From contig NZ_JAPWKF010000007.1 of NCBI RefSeq assembly GCF_028283685.1, positions 124,001 through 188,000 of the forward strand: a DNA stretch of 64,000 bases, given 5' to 3'. Made by a program: the position numbers and the translations under genes. This DNA comes from Edaphobacter sp. (GTDB lineage: Bacteria; Acidobacteriota; Terriglobia; Terriglobales; Acidobacteriaceae). The notes under the pieces were generated by a model, which searched no databases, had not been told where the DNA came from, and was given only the letters and a program-made list of their open reading frames with translations. Positions 1-8,500 of this stretch are shown one piece after another. Numbering within the stretch: the first letter of the stretch is position 1; every line of letters begins with the position of its first letter.

Positions 1-581
1 TCAGCGGCACCTCGGTCGAGAGCTACACCTCGTGGGCTACCTGGATCGACCGGAGCACCGATAACGGAAAGACCTGGTGGAAGTCCGGCCCCATCACAGT
101 CCCCGCACAATACTCCACCGGCGCACCGGACACGGGGGCAACGCCATCGGAACATGTCACCGGCATCATTCAGCCCACGGTCGTGGACCTTGGCCACGGA
201 CATCTTCGGCTCTATGCGCGACCCACGCGCGATATCGGCAAGATCTGCGTCTCGGACTCGAGCGACAACGGAGTGACATGGACCGATGCTCGCCCCATCG
301 ACCTGCCGAACCCAAACTCCGGAATTGACGCCGTTGGACTCGCCGATGGCCGCGTCGCGCTCATCTTCAACAACACGACGAAGGGACGCACGCCGCTGAA
401 CGTCGCCATCAGCTCCGATGGAGAGCACTTCGACATCATCTCGACGCTTGAGGATCAGCCCGGAGAGTACTCCTACCCTGCCATCATCCAATCGAAGGAT
501 GGCAGAATGCTGATGACGTACACCTGGAACCGCCAGCGCATTCGCTACGCGGAGATCGCACTGCCTCCCATGAAGCGATAA
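1..581 (+). CDS. Exo-alpha-sialidase-like BNR-repeat protein (C-terminal part)
   Basis: The reading frame is open from the window edge (first full codon at base 3) and ends with TAA at 579-581, so the N-terminus is missing. Two Asp-boxes (S-x-D-x-G-x-T-W) are visible: STDNGKTW near the start and SSDNGVTW further on. They lie around an IIQPTVVDLG...RPTRD block typical of sialidase/BNR-repeat six-bladed propellers. Such proteins cleave sialic acids or related sugars, and acidobacterial members are often secreted glycan-degrading enzymes. The substrate cannot be judged from this fragment. The C-terminus (MLMTYTWNRQRIRYAEIAL) has the usual family ending. Confidence 0.8.
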   Translation, partial: SGTSVESYTSWATWIDRSTDNGKTWWKSGPITVPAQYSTGAPDTGATPSEHVTGIIQPTVVDLGHGHLRLYARPTRDIGKICVSDSSDNGVTWTDARPIDLPNPNSGIDAVGLADGRVALIFNNTTKGRTPLNVAISSDGEHFDIISTLEDQPGEYSYPAIIQSKDGRMLMTYTWNRQRIRYAEIALPPMKR

Positions 582-652
582 GCCGCTCGGGCAACCACAA
601 ACTCCTGATTCGCGACCTAATGTAAGGCGCTCAACGCCGGCACGGAGCCTGA

Positions 653-1699
653 ATGCAAGATAGTCGAGAGTCACCCTGGAAGCAGACCAGCCTGTATCTG
701 CTGACAATTGCCGTTTTGGCTATCTGCGCCTTCATCCTGCAGCCGTTCGTCTCGGCTATCGTTGGCGCTTCTGTTCTTGCCGTCATCGTACAGCGTCCGT
801 ATCGCTGGCTCTCTGCCCGCATCGGTAACCGCAGCTTATGTGCGGCAGTGGCGCTTGTGCTGATCCTGCTTGTCATCGTGACGCCGGTGTACCTCCTCGC
901 CCAGAACCTGATCGGGCAGGCCTTCGATGTCATCACCTCGCTCCGCAGCCCGGAGACGCAGGAGAAGATCACCGACTACTTCTCCCGGCACCCAACCTTC
1001 GCGGCGCGCATCAACACCGTAACCGACTCGCTCGACCTTGCGAACATGGCGAAGTCCGTCGCCGCATTTCTCGGCAGCCGGTTTGCAGGCTTCATCGGGC
1101 GCTCTTTCGGGGCAATCACGCAGATCGTCGTGATGCTCTTCATCCTTTTTTTCCTGCTGCGGGATCGCGATCTGATCCTGTCGTTTGTGCGTTCCCTCTT
1201 ACCGATGCGCGACGATGAGTCGGACCTGCTGACGACGCGTGTTGGCGACGCAATCTACGCAACCGCACTGGGACGGCTCGCGATCGCTGGTATCCAGGGA
1301 ACGCTGGCCGGACTCGGCTACTGGTTTTTGGGCGTGCCCAACCCGCTGTTCTGGGCGATCCTGACCGGCACGCTTGCCATGGTTCCAGCGTTCGGCGCCT
1401 TCCTGGTCTGGGTACCGATCGCGTTGTATCTCGGCTTCGGCGGTCACTGGGGCAAAGCCGCAGTACTTGCAGCGTGGGGCGGCGGCTTCGTCAGCACGAT
1501 CGACAACTTCCTCTACCCGCTTCTGATCGGCCCGCGTCTGCGCCAGCACACGGTCGCGGTGCTGGTTTCAATCCTCGGGGGCATCACACTGTTTGGCATC
1601 GACGGAATCGTTCTTGGGCCGGTCTTCTTTACGCTGGCTTCGACCCTGCTCGATATCTGGAAGAAAAGAAATGCTGAGACCGCCATATCTTCCCGATAA
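653..1699 (+). CDS. AI-2E family transporter (PerM/YdiK-like membrane protein)
   Basis: This 348-residue integral membrane protein has the PF01594 layout: two hydrophobic segments at the N-terminus (about 15-65), a soluble helical linker (about 95-135, SLRSPETQEKITDYF), and a C-terminal bundle of membrane helices from about residue 140. The region GVPNPLFWAILTGTLAMVPAFGAFLVWVP (named by its ends, GVPNPLFW and FLVWVP) is the most conserved part of the family, and IDNFLYPLLIGPRL is a second signature. Members have been linked to autoinducer-2 export and to Na+/H+ antiport, but most have no known substrate. It is monocistronic between a sialidase-like gene and PEP carboxykinase on the same strand. 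Confidence 0.85.
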   Translation: MQDSRESPWKQTSLYLLTIAVLAICAFILQPFVSAIVGASVLAVIVQRPYRWLSARIGNRSLCAAVALVLILLVIVTPVYLLAQNLIGQAFDVITSLRSPETQEKITDYFSRHPTFAARINTVTDSLDLANMAKSVAAFLGSRFAGFIGRSFGAITQIVVMLFILFFLLRDRDLILSFVRSLLPMRDDESDLLTTRVGDAIYATALGRLAIAGIQGTLAGLGYWFLGVPNPLFWAILTGTLAMVPAFGAFLVWVPIALYLGFGGHWGKAAVLAAWGGGFVSTIDNFLYPLLIGPRLRQHTVAVLVSILGGITLFGIDGIVLGPVFFTLASTLLDIWKKRNAETAISSR

Positions 1700-1799
1700 T
1701 CGCCCAGAACGGCCGGATACCGCTCATTTCAGCAAACCTTGATTGACATGCCTTCTGCGGGAGCGAAGACTGGTCAATCAAAGGGAGAGCGTCTGCCCC

Positions 1800-3647
1800 A
1801 TGAAGAATGAGAAGACTGAAAGTACTGTCCTCACCGGCCCGCTGACCACCAACAAACACCTCATCCGCTGGGTCGAAAAGATGGCCGACCTGACGCAGCC
1901 GGAATCCATTCACTGGGTCGACGGCTCACAGGCCGAGTACGACGCTCTGTGCCAGGGGCTGATCGACGCCGGGACCTTCATCCGCCTCAACCAGAAGCTG
2001 TGGCCGGGCTGCTTCTACGCCCGCTCTGCGCCGAACGACGTCGCCCGCGTCGAAGACCGCACCTTCATCTGCTCTCTCTCCAAGGACAACGCCGGCCCGA
2101 CGAACAACTGGGAAGATCCCTTCGTCATGCGGAGAAAGCTCAAGCAGCTCTTCCGCGGCTCCATGCGCGGCCGCACAATGTATGTGCTCCCCTTTTCGAT
2201 GGGTCCTATCGGCTCGCCCATGTCGAAGATCGGCGTTCAGCTGACGGACTCGGCCTACGCCGTCGTCAACATGCGCATCATGGCCCGGATCGGCGCACCT
2301 GTCTTCGCCGAGATCGATAAGGACACCAAGCGCGTGGTGCCATGCATGCACACCGTAGGCGCTCCGCTGGCACCAGGCGAGCAGGATGTCTCGTGGCCCT
2401 GCAACGATGAAAAGTACATCGTCCACTTCCCGGAGACACGCGAGATCTGGAGCTACGGGTCAGGCTATGGTGGTAATGCCCTTCTGGGGAAGAAGTGCTT
2501 CGCTCTACGCATCGCCTCCAACATCGCCCGCGATGAAGGCTGGATGGCCGAGCATATGCTGATCCTCGGCGTCGAATCGCCCAGCCACGAGAAGACCTAC
2601 GTCGCTGCCGCCTTCCCCTCCGCATGCGGCAAGACCAACTTCGCCATGATGATTCCTCCAGCAGGCTTCGAGGGATGGAAGATCTGGACCGTGGGCGATG
2701 ACATCGCCTGGATCAGGCCCGACGCGACAGGCCAGCTTCGCGCCATCAATCCCGAAACCGGCTTCTTCGGTGTCGCTCCTGGCACTTCTCCCAAGACCAA
2801 TCCGAATGCAATGGCGACGCTCGCGAAGAACACCATCTTCACCAACGTCGCGCTAACGCCTGAAGGCGGCGTGTGGTGGGAGGGCATGACCGACCAGCCG
2901 CCCGCTGAGTGTCTCGACTGGCAGGGCAATCTGTGGACTCCCGCCATCGGCAAACAAACGGGCAAGCCAGCGGCTCACCCCAACGGACGCTTCACCGCAC
3001 CGGCCAGCCAGTGCCCGACCATCGATCCGGATTGGGAGACTCCTACCGGCGTCCCCATCTCAGCCATCATCTTTGGTGGGCGGCGCTCGACGACGATGCC
3101 GCTGGTCTATCAGGCCTTCAACTGGTCAGGCGGTGTCTACGCCGGGGCGACGATGGGCTCCGAGATGACTGCCGCCGCAGGCGGTACGCTGGGCAAAGTT
3201 CGACGCGACCCGATGGCCATGCTTCCCTTCTGCGGCTATCACATGGGCGACTACTTCCGGCACTGGATCAAGATGCAGCGCACCTTGAACTCCACGCCGC
3301 GCGTCTTTCACGTGAACTGGTTTCGTAAAGATGAGAACGGACGCTTTCTTTGGCCGGGGTTCTCGGAGAACATGCGCGTGCTGAAGTGGATCGTCGATCG
3401 AGTCCGCGGACGGGCTCAGGGCAAGGAGACGCCCATCGGATGGACGCCGTACTTCGAAGACATTCGCTGGGAGGGCATCGCAATGCCCCGCGAACGTCTG
3501 CATGCCATCTTCGATGAGTTACAGACAGTCGACCGCGCCGCCTGGCGCAAAGAGGTCATGGATCACGAAGAGCTGTTCCTGGCTCTCCATGACCACCTCC
3601 CGCCTGAGATGATCTATGAGCGCGAACTCCTGATCTGCCGTCTTTAG
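1800..3647 (+). CDS. pckG: Phosphoenolpyruvate carboxykinase (GTP)
   Basis: Catalyses oxaloacetate + GTP to PEP + GDP + CO2, the entry step of gluconeogenesis, in the cytosol. The 615-residue product has the normal length of the GTP class. The reactive-cysteine P-loop [12 protein letters not shown] lies at about residue 272, and [12 protein letters not shown] at about 424. [14 protein letters not shown] and [17 protein letters not shown] are the substrate-binding blocks of this family. I chose ATG 1800 because a GGGAG sequence sits about 12 nt upstream and the product then starts like other family members. An in-frame TTG at 1743 would add 19 unconserved residues. Confidence 0.95.
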   Translation: MKNEKTESTVLTGPLTTNKHLIRWVEKMADLTQPESIHWVDGSQAEYDALCQGLIDAGTFIRLNQKLWPGCFYARSAPNDVARVEDRTFICSLSKDNAGPTNNWEDPFVMRRKLKQLFRGSMRGRTMYVLPFSMGPIGSPMSKIGVQLTDSAYAVVNMRIMARIGAPVFAEIDKDTKRVVPCMHTVGAPLAPGEQDVSWPCNDEKYIVHFPETREIWSYGSGYGGNALLGKKCFALRIASNIARDEGWMAEHMLILGVESPSHEKTYVAAAFPSACGKTNFAMMIPPAGFEGWKIWTVGDDIAWIRPDATGQLRAINPETGFFGVAPGTSPKTNPNAMATLAKNTIFTNVALTPEGGVWWEGMTDQPPAECLDWQGNLWTPAIGKQTGKPAAHPNGRFTAPASQCPTIDPDWETPTGVPISAIIFGGRRSTTMPLVYQAFNWSGGVYAGATMGSEMTAAAGGTLGKVRRDPMAMLPFCGYHMGDYFRHWIKMQRTLNSTPRVFHVNWFRKDENGRFLWPGFSENMRVLKWIVDRVRGRAQGKETPIGWTPYFEDIRWEGIAMPRERLHAIFDELQTVDRAAWRKEVMDHEELFLALHDHLPPEMIYERELLICRL

Positions 3648-3779
3648 CAATGCGGAGAGAATAAAAGGCAAAAATAAATCACGTAGCGACCGTCTATAGT
3701 ATTGATAAATAAGTATTTTCTATGTTAATCCCAATAAGGAAATCTTATGAGGGAAGACGGACATTTTTATTGATATTCC

Positions 3780-3808
3780 TTGACTCCCCTGTCCGTTGTC
3801 GCTATCTT
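3780..3808 (+). promoter_or_regulatory. Candidate sigma70 promoter of regulatory unit 1
   Basis: TTGACT at 3780-3785 and TATCTT at 3803-3808 are separated by 17 bp. Transcription would start near 3815 and run into the hairpin terminator at 3884-3926. The stretch 3648-3779 behind pckG is A+T-rich, and I see no gene in it. Confidence 0.5.
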
Positions 3809-3814
3809 TGTCGA

Positions 3815-3926
3815 GTGGCAAGACTCCCTTCGGGTTGAGTCGGTCATAGCGAAGTCCACCCACTTCGTTGCTTCAAATGGAATACCCACGCAACAGCCCC
3901 CACCGCGCTGCGTGGGTTTCCTTTTT
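3815..3926 (+). ncRNA. Candidate short structured RNA or leader (unit 1)
   Basis: Between a good promoter and a terminator lies about 110 nt with two local hairpins. GACTC (3822-3826) pairs with GAGTC (3837-3841) around a C-UUCG-G tetraloop, and CGAAGT (3850-3855) pairs with ACTTCG (3862-3867) around loop CCACCC, which could also pair with GTGG at 3815-3818. No convincing peptide is encoded; a 7-codon GTG reading frame begins at 3815. Its terminator stem is the same as the one in the following Cys-peptide unit. It could be an independent small RNA, a leader or a decayed duplicate of that unit. No known riboswitch class was recognised. Confidence 0.35.
3884..3926 (+). terminator. Intrinsic terminator, unit 1
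   Basis: ACCCACGCA (3884-3892) pairs perfectly with TGCGTGGGT (3909-3917), followed by a T-rich tract to 3926. The same nine-base stem recurs at 4099-4133. Confidence 0.7.
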
Positions 3927-3939
3927 AAGCGGTCCAGCC

Positions 3940-3968
3940 TTGACTCGCTCCCGGCAAAACAATAAACT
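3940..3968 (+). promoter_or_regulatory. Candidate sigma70 promoter of the Cys-peptide unit
   Basis: TTGACT at 3940-3945 and TAAACT at 3963-3968 are separated by exactly 17 bp. The predicted start point, 7-9 nt after the -10 box, falls at 3975-3977. This is on or just before the ATG at 3977, so the message would be leaderless. Confidence 0.6.
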
Positions 3969-3976
3969 TAGTATCA

Positions 3977-4066
3977 ATGGGATCGAAGAACATCGCGGCC
4001 AGCACCTGTTGCCTCTGTTGTATGGGCAGCTGTTGCTGTTGCTGCGTCGGACTCTCCCGCTTCTAA
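3977..4066 (+). CDS. Cysteine-rich leader peptide (29 aa, nine Cys)
   Basis: This short frame runs from ATG 3977 to TAA 4064-4066. It encodes MGSKNIAAST, then CCLCC, MGS, CCCCC and VGLSRF, so 9 of 29 residues are cysteine. There is no Shine-Dalgarno sequence, and a well-spaced promoter places the transcript start at the ATG, so translation is probably leaderless. A Rho-independent terminator (4099-4137) follows, then genes for a membrane peptide and a YeiH-family transporter. This matches amino-acid attenuation leaders and recalls the leaderless polycysteine peptides that control sulfur genes in actinobacteria. TGCGTCGG at 4043-4050, at the end of the Cys run, can pair at 7 of 8 positions with the 5' arm of the terminator, giving a possible antiterminator. 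Function is inferred; the frame, Cys run, promoter and terminator are seen directly. Confidence 0.7.
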   Translation: MGSKNIAASTCCLCCMGSCCCCCVGLSRF

Positions 4067-4098
4067 GCTGAAAAAAATCGCTTAGCAAGATTATCGGA

Positions 4099-4137
4099 AC
4101 CCACGCAAACGGCACCCCCGAAACTGCGTGGGTTTTT
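4099..4137 (+). terminator. Terminator/attenuator after the Cys peptide
   Basis: ACCCACGCA (4099-4107) pairs perfectly with TGCGTGGGT (4125-4133), followed by TTTTT to 4137. It lies 33 nt after the stop codon of the Cys-rich peptide and upstream of the transporter genes, where an attenuator would be expected. Confidence 0.7.
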
Positions 4138-4192
4138 CTATTGCCTCCGCGCAGGCCACCTCCTGAAGCAGACAACCAGAATCGAGAACCGG

Positions 4193-4309
4193 ATGGCACG
4201 CCCCGACTCCAGTACGAACCGCATCAATATCGACCTGATCGCCATTGCGATTGCTCTGACCGTCGCAGCCCTGATTCGGCTGAACATCATCCCGCCGGTA
4301 TCCTTCTAA
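4193..4309 (+). CDS. Small single-pass membrane peptide (38 aa)
   Basis: The frame from ATG 4193 to TAA 4307-4309 encodes a 38-residue peptide. Its N-terminus is polar (MARPDSSTNRINID), a hydrophobic helix follows (LIAIAIALTVAALIRL), and the tail is NIIPPVSF. It ends 13 nt before the start of the YeiH-family gene and sits after the attenuator, so both would be expressed together. The YeiH gene has no clear Shine-Dalgarno sequence, so translation of this peptide may carry ribosomes to it. It could be a small partner subunit of the transporter or only a coupling ORF. I know of no named family for it. Confidence 0.55.
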   Translation: MARPDSSTNRINIDLIAIAIALTVAALIRLNIIPPVSF

Positions 4310-4322
4310 GCATCCGCTGTTT

Positions 4323-5420
4323 ATGTCGGCCCACACGATTCCATCGCCAGTCTCGAACCAAAACCCCACACTCACGCAGCGGTTTCTGCGGGTTCTGCCG
4401 GGTATGGCTTTATTGTTTGGAATCGGCTTTCTTGGCAAGCTTCTGGAGCACACCTTCAAGCAGCTCCAGGCCGCGCATCCCACTCTTCCCCTTCCACACC
4501 TCGAATATGTTCTCTGGGCGATTCTGCTGGGCCTTGCAATCGGCAACACCGTTGGCCTGTCCAATGTCTTTCGCCCCGGAGTCGCGACCTACGAGCTTTG
4601 GCTGAAGCTCGGCATCGTCTTTGTCGGCGCGCGCTTCCTGTTGCAGGACATCCTCCACATCGGCGGCCTGGCGCTTGGCCTGGTTGCGGTGGAACTGGCT
4701 CTGTCACTCTCATTCATGCATCTGCTCGGCCGTATCTTCCGCCTTCCACCGAAGCTGACCAGCCTGCTTGCCATCGGTTCGAGCATCTGCGGCGTAACGG
4801 CGATTATGGCTGCGCAGGGAGCCATCGAGCCCGAGGAAGAAGATACCTCCACCGCCATCGCCGCGATTCTCACGCTGGGTGCGATTGCGCTCTTTACCTT
4901 TCCTGCGATCGGACACGCGCTGCACATGAGCCAGCAGGGATACGGCATGTGGGCCGGTCTTGCGGTCGACAACACCGCAGAATCGCTGGTAACGGGCGCT
5001 CTCTATGGTGAAGAGGCGGGACGGTGGACGGTGCTGGCGAAGACCGCGCGCTCCGGCTTCATCGGCTTCGTCGTGCTGGCTTACGCGGTGTACTGGTCTT
5101 CACGCGGGCTGGCTCCTGACGTAAAACACAAAGGCGTCTTTCTCTGGCGCAAGTTTCCGAAGTTCATCCTGGGCTTCCTCGCTCTTGCAATCCTTGCGAC
5201 CTCAGGATTTTTCTCACACAACCAGCTGACAAGCCTCGCCAATCTTTCCAAGTGGGCCTTCCTGCCTGCCTTTGCCGGCGTTGGCCTGCGTACCAACCTG
5301 CGCGACCTGACCAGCCAGGGCTGGCGGCCTTTGATCGTGGGCATTCTCGGCGAGATCGCCATCGCCCTGATCACGCTGGGCCTTGTGTACTGGAGCTATA
5401 ACCACGGAGTGGCACGGTGA
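4323..5420 (+). CDS. YeiH-family putative sulfate exporter
   Basis: This 365-residue polytopic protein belongs to the PF03601 (Cons_hypoth698, YeiH) family. It has about ten hydrophobic segments, the signature GSSICGVTAIMAAQGAI at about residues 157-173, and WAGLAVDNTAESLVTGALYG further on. The SICG element is diagnostic. The family is annotated as putative sulfate exporters, largely by association with sulfur genes; the real substrate and direction are unproven. The cysteine-rich leader upstream supports a sulfur-linked role. The start ATG at 4323 has no strong Shine-Dalgarno sequence. The stop TGA overlaps the GTG of a second Cys-containing mini-ORF. Confidence 0.88.
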   Translation: MSAHTIPSPVSNQNPTLTQRFLRVLPGMALLFGIGFLGKLLEHTFKQLQAAHPTLPLPHLEYVLWAILLGLAIGNTVGLSNVFRPGVATYELWLKLGIVFVGARFLLQDILHIGGLALGLVAVELALSLSFMHLLGRIFRLPPKLTSLLAIGSSICGVTAIMAAQGAIEPEEEDTSTAIAAILTLGAIALFTFPAIGHALHMSQQGYGMWAGLAVDNTAESLVTGALYGEEAGRWTVLAKTARSGFIGFVVLAYAVYWSSRGLAPDVKHKGVFLWRKFPKFILGFLALAILATSGFFSHNQLTSLANLSKWAFLPAFAGVGLRTNLRDLTSQGWRPLIVGILGEIAIALITLGLVYWSYNHGVAR

Positions 5421-5467
5421 TCCGTAGCACCTCCATCGCTGTTCGCTGTTGTTGTCGCCTGCCTTAG
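5417..5467 (+). CDS. Candidate second Cys-run leader peptide (16 aa)
   Basis: A GTG at 5417-5419 overlaps the YeiH-gene stop (GTGA) and opens a 16-codon frame, MIRSTSIAVRCCCRLP, ending with TAG at 5465-5467. Three consecutive TGT codons sit near its end. The frame lies between the YeiH gene and the TonB-dependent receptor whose ATG is at 5558. The overlap would let ribosomes finishing YeiH start here by reinitiation. Very short frames arise by chance, but a second Cys run in the same locus makes a regulatory role plausible. Only a weak hairpin follows (GAGAA...TTCTC, about 5471-5489), so any control may act on translation. Confidence 0.4.
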   Translation: MIRSTSIAVRCCCRLP

Positions 5468-5557
5468 CGCGAGAACCAGCAGTTTCTCTTTAACGCACGA
5501 ATCAATGTCCGCTCGCCGTAAGAGGTGAGTGTCCCTGCTTTTCTTCTGGAGTCCGCC

Positions 5558-8500
5558 ATGCAAATCTTTTTGCGCAGGATCACGCCTGCCCTGATCGTCT
5601 TTCTTTATTTGTTTACTCCCATCTCTCTGCGTGCGCAGGTTGTCGGCGGCAGCATCTCCGGCACCGTCACGGACCCCAGCAGCGCTGCTCTCTCCGGGGC
5701 GACCGTAGTTGTCCATAACGATGAGACAGGCAGTGAACGCCGCCTTACGACCGGCGACGATGGACGCTTCTCTGCGCCATCCATCACGATCGGGACGTAC
5801 ACGGTATCTGCAAGCCACGACGGCTTCACGCCGCAGCATCGCACCGGCATCGGACTCACCGTAGGGCAGAGCCGCCAAGTCGATCTGCAGCTAACGGTCA
5901 ACTCCGTCGAGCAACAGGTCACCGTCGAGGACACACCCGGCGTCGTCAATCTTTCGACGCAGCAGACCTCGGGGCTGATCGACGAGCGCCAGATCAAGCA
6001 GCTTCCCCTGAACGGGCGCAGCTACGATCAACTCGTTACGCTGAACCCGGCCGTGGTGAACTACACCGGCCAGCGCTCCGGCTCGATCGGCACCTCGAAC
6101 TCATCAGTCGGCAACATGTATGCGATCTCTGGCCGCAGGCCGCAGGACAATATCTTCCTCCTGAACGGCATCGAGTACACCGGCGCATCGCTGATCAACC
6201 TGACTCCTGGAGGCACCAGCGGGCAACTGCTTGGTGTCGACGCGGTGCGCGAGTTTAACGTCGTCACCGACAGCTACTCTGCCAGCTACGGCAAGCGGCA
6301 GGGAGCGCAGATCTCCATCGTGACCGCCTCGGGCACCAACCAGGTGCATGGCTCGGTGTACGAGTTTCTGCGCAACTCAAAGCTCGACGCACGTAACTAC
6401 TTCGACCAGGCAAAGATTCCGGAGTTTCAGCGCAATAATTTCGGCGGATCGCTGGGCGGTCCCATTCGTAAAGACAAGTTGCTTCTGTTTGCGAACTACG
6501 AGGGCTACCGGCAGAATCTCGGTCTTTCGAACGTCACCTTTGTCCCCGATACGCAGGCAAGGCAGGGCTATCTACCCGATCCGGCCAATCCAAGCGGAGC
6601 GCGTAAGAACTATGGCATCGCACCTGGCGTAGCGCCGTTGCTCAACCTCTGGCCTGAGCAGAACGGCGCTTATCTGCTCGATGCGAATGGCAAGCAGACC
6701 GGCATTGGCCTTGCCTACTCGAACCCGATGCAGCGCATACGCGAGGACTTCGGCACCACGCGGTTCGACTACAACGTAACGCCGAAGGACCTCTTCTTCG
6801 CGGTCTACACGGTGGACGACTCCACAGCCGATACGCCGACACAGAACCCCCTGGCCTCCATCAACGAAGACCTGCGCGAGCAGGTAACAAGCCTTCAGGA
6901 GCAGCATGTCTTCTCTCCCCGGCTGCTGAATACGGCGCGCTTCGGCTACTCTCGGGCGTCGTTCTTCTTCCTTGGCTCATCTTCGCCACTTGATGGAGCG
7001 ACGGTACCCGGATGGGTCTCCGGCAAGCCTGTCGGGGCCATCGTTATTGCAGGGTCGACAGCCTCTAACGGATCGTCGCAGATCACCGGAGCAGGCGCCA
7101 ACGTTGGCTCGAACAATGCGACCACACGCAACCTGTTCACCTTCGACGACCATATCTTCTGGACGTTTGGGCGCCACCAGATTGAGGCCGGCGGCTGGAT
7201 CCAGCGCATGCAGTCGAACGACAGCCTGGCGCAGAACCAGTTTGGACAAGCCTCATTCGCTTCGCTGACGACCTTCCTTCAGGGCACAGTAAAGACCTTC
7301 ACCGTCGTTCCAGCGCCCACCAAGCTGGGATGGCGTTCGTGGATGGGAGCAGCCTACATCGAAGACACCATGCACCTGACACCCCGCCTGGAGATTCGCG
7401 CCGGCCTGCGCATGGAGTCGACCAATGGCTTCAATGAAGTGCAGGGACGCGCGGCCAATTACCTCTTCACAAACGGAGTCATCGATACCAACCCAACTGT
7501 CGGCAACTCCCCGCTGACGAACAACCGCGCGAAGTTTCTGCCTGCGCCTCGGGTCGGCGTGGCCTGGGATGTCTTCGGCGATGGAAAGACAAGCATCCGC
7601 GGCGGATTCGGTCTGCACTACTCTCTACTCGACAATCTGAACTATCGTGTCGACCAGGCCGCGCCGTTCAACACGACGCTGTCACTCTCCAACGTCGCCG
7701 TCTCCAGCCTGAACATCAACTCGTCGACGCAACCGTCTGCCGGGACATTGATCTCGCCGTCTACAGTACAGACCGATATTGCGACGCCGACGGTAGCCTC
7801 GTGGAGCCTGCACATCGAGCAGCAGATTGCGCCGAATACGTCCCTGACGCTGGGCTACATCGGTTCGCACGGTTACAACCAGGTTCTCTCCGCCGACCTC
7901 AACGAACCGGAGGCCACGGTTGTCAACGGACGAATCTACTACCCAACGACGACCAAGGCGAATCCTGCGGTTGCGAATACAACGTCGTGGATCTCGAAGG
8001 GCATGAGCAACTACAACGGCCTCGTCGTCGACGTGCGCCACAGCCTGACTCGAGGTCTGCAGGTGCGCGGCAATTACACCTTCTCAAAGAACCTCGACAA
8101 CGGCTCGGCCTGGAACACCAGCGTCTCTGCAAACACACCGGCCTTCGTCTCCTACCCTGCCGATCCCTCCATCGACTATGGACGTGCTGCGACAGACATC
8201 CACCACATCGTCGCCATCAACGGCAGCTACGATCTCCCCTTCGGTGCAGGTCACCTGATTGGATCGAACCTGAGCGGCATCGCTAACCGCGCCGTCAGCG
8301 GTTGGACAGCGAGCACGATCGTGACGCTGCAATCGGGCTTTCCCTTCTCGCCGCAGCTGGGTTACAACCCGACGGGTTCCGGCGATACACGCAATCCGGT
8401 TCGGCCGGATATCAACCCCAACTTCCACGGCAATCTGTATCCACGCACAGTACAGCAGTATTTCAACCCGAATGCGTTTCTGGCACCGGCCTATGGCACC

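Noticed and set aside
1743-1748. TTGACA just upstream of pckG as a -35 box
   Set aside because: No -10-like hexamer at 16-18 bp; it could not be supported as a promoter.
3798-3870. Known riboswitch (SAM or similar) in the structured leader
   Set aside because: Hairpins and a possible pseudoknot are present, but no consensus core of a known class was recognised; kept only as a candidate RNA.
3868-4071. Frame of 67 codons overlapping the Cys-rich leader in another frame
   Set aside because: It starts at TTG without a ribosome-binding site, crosses a terminator and a promoter, and has no domain; the nine-Cys frame fits the promoter and terminator far better.
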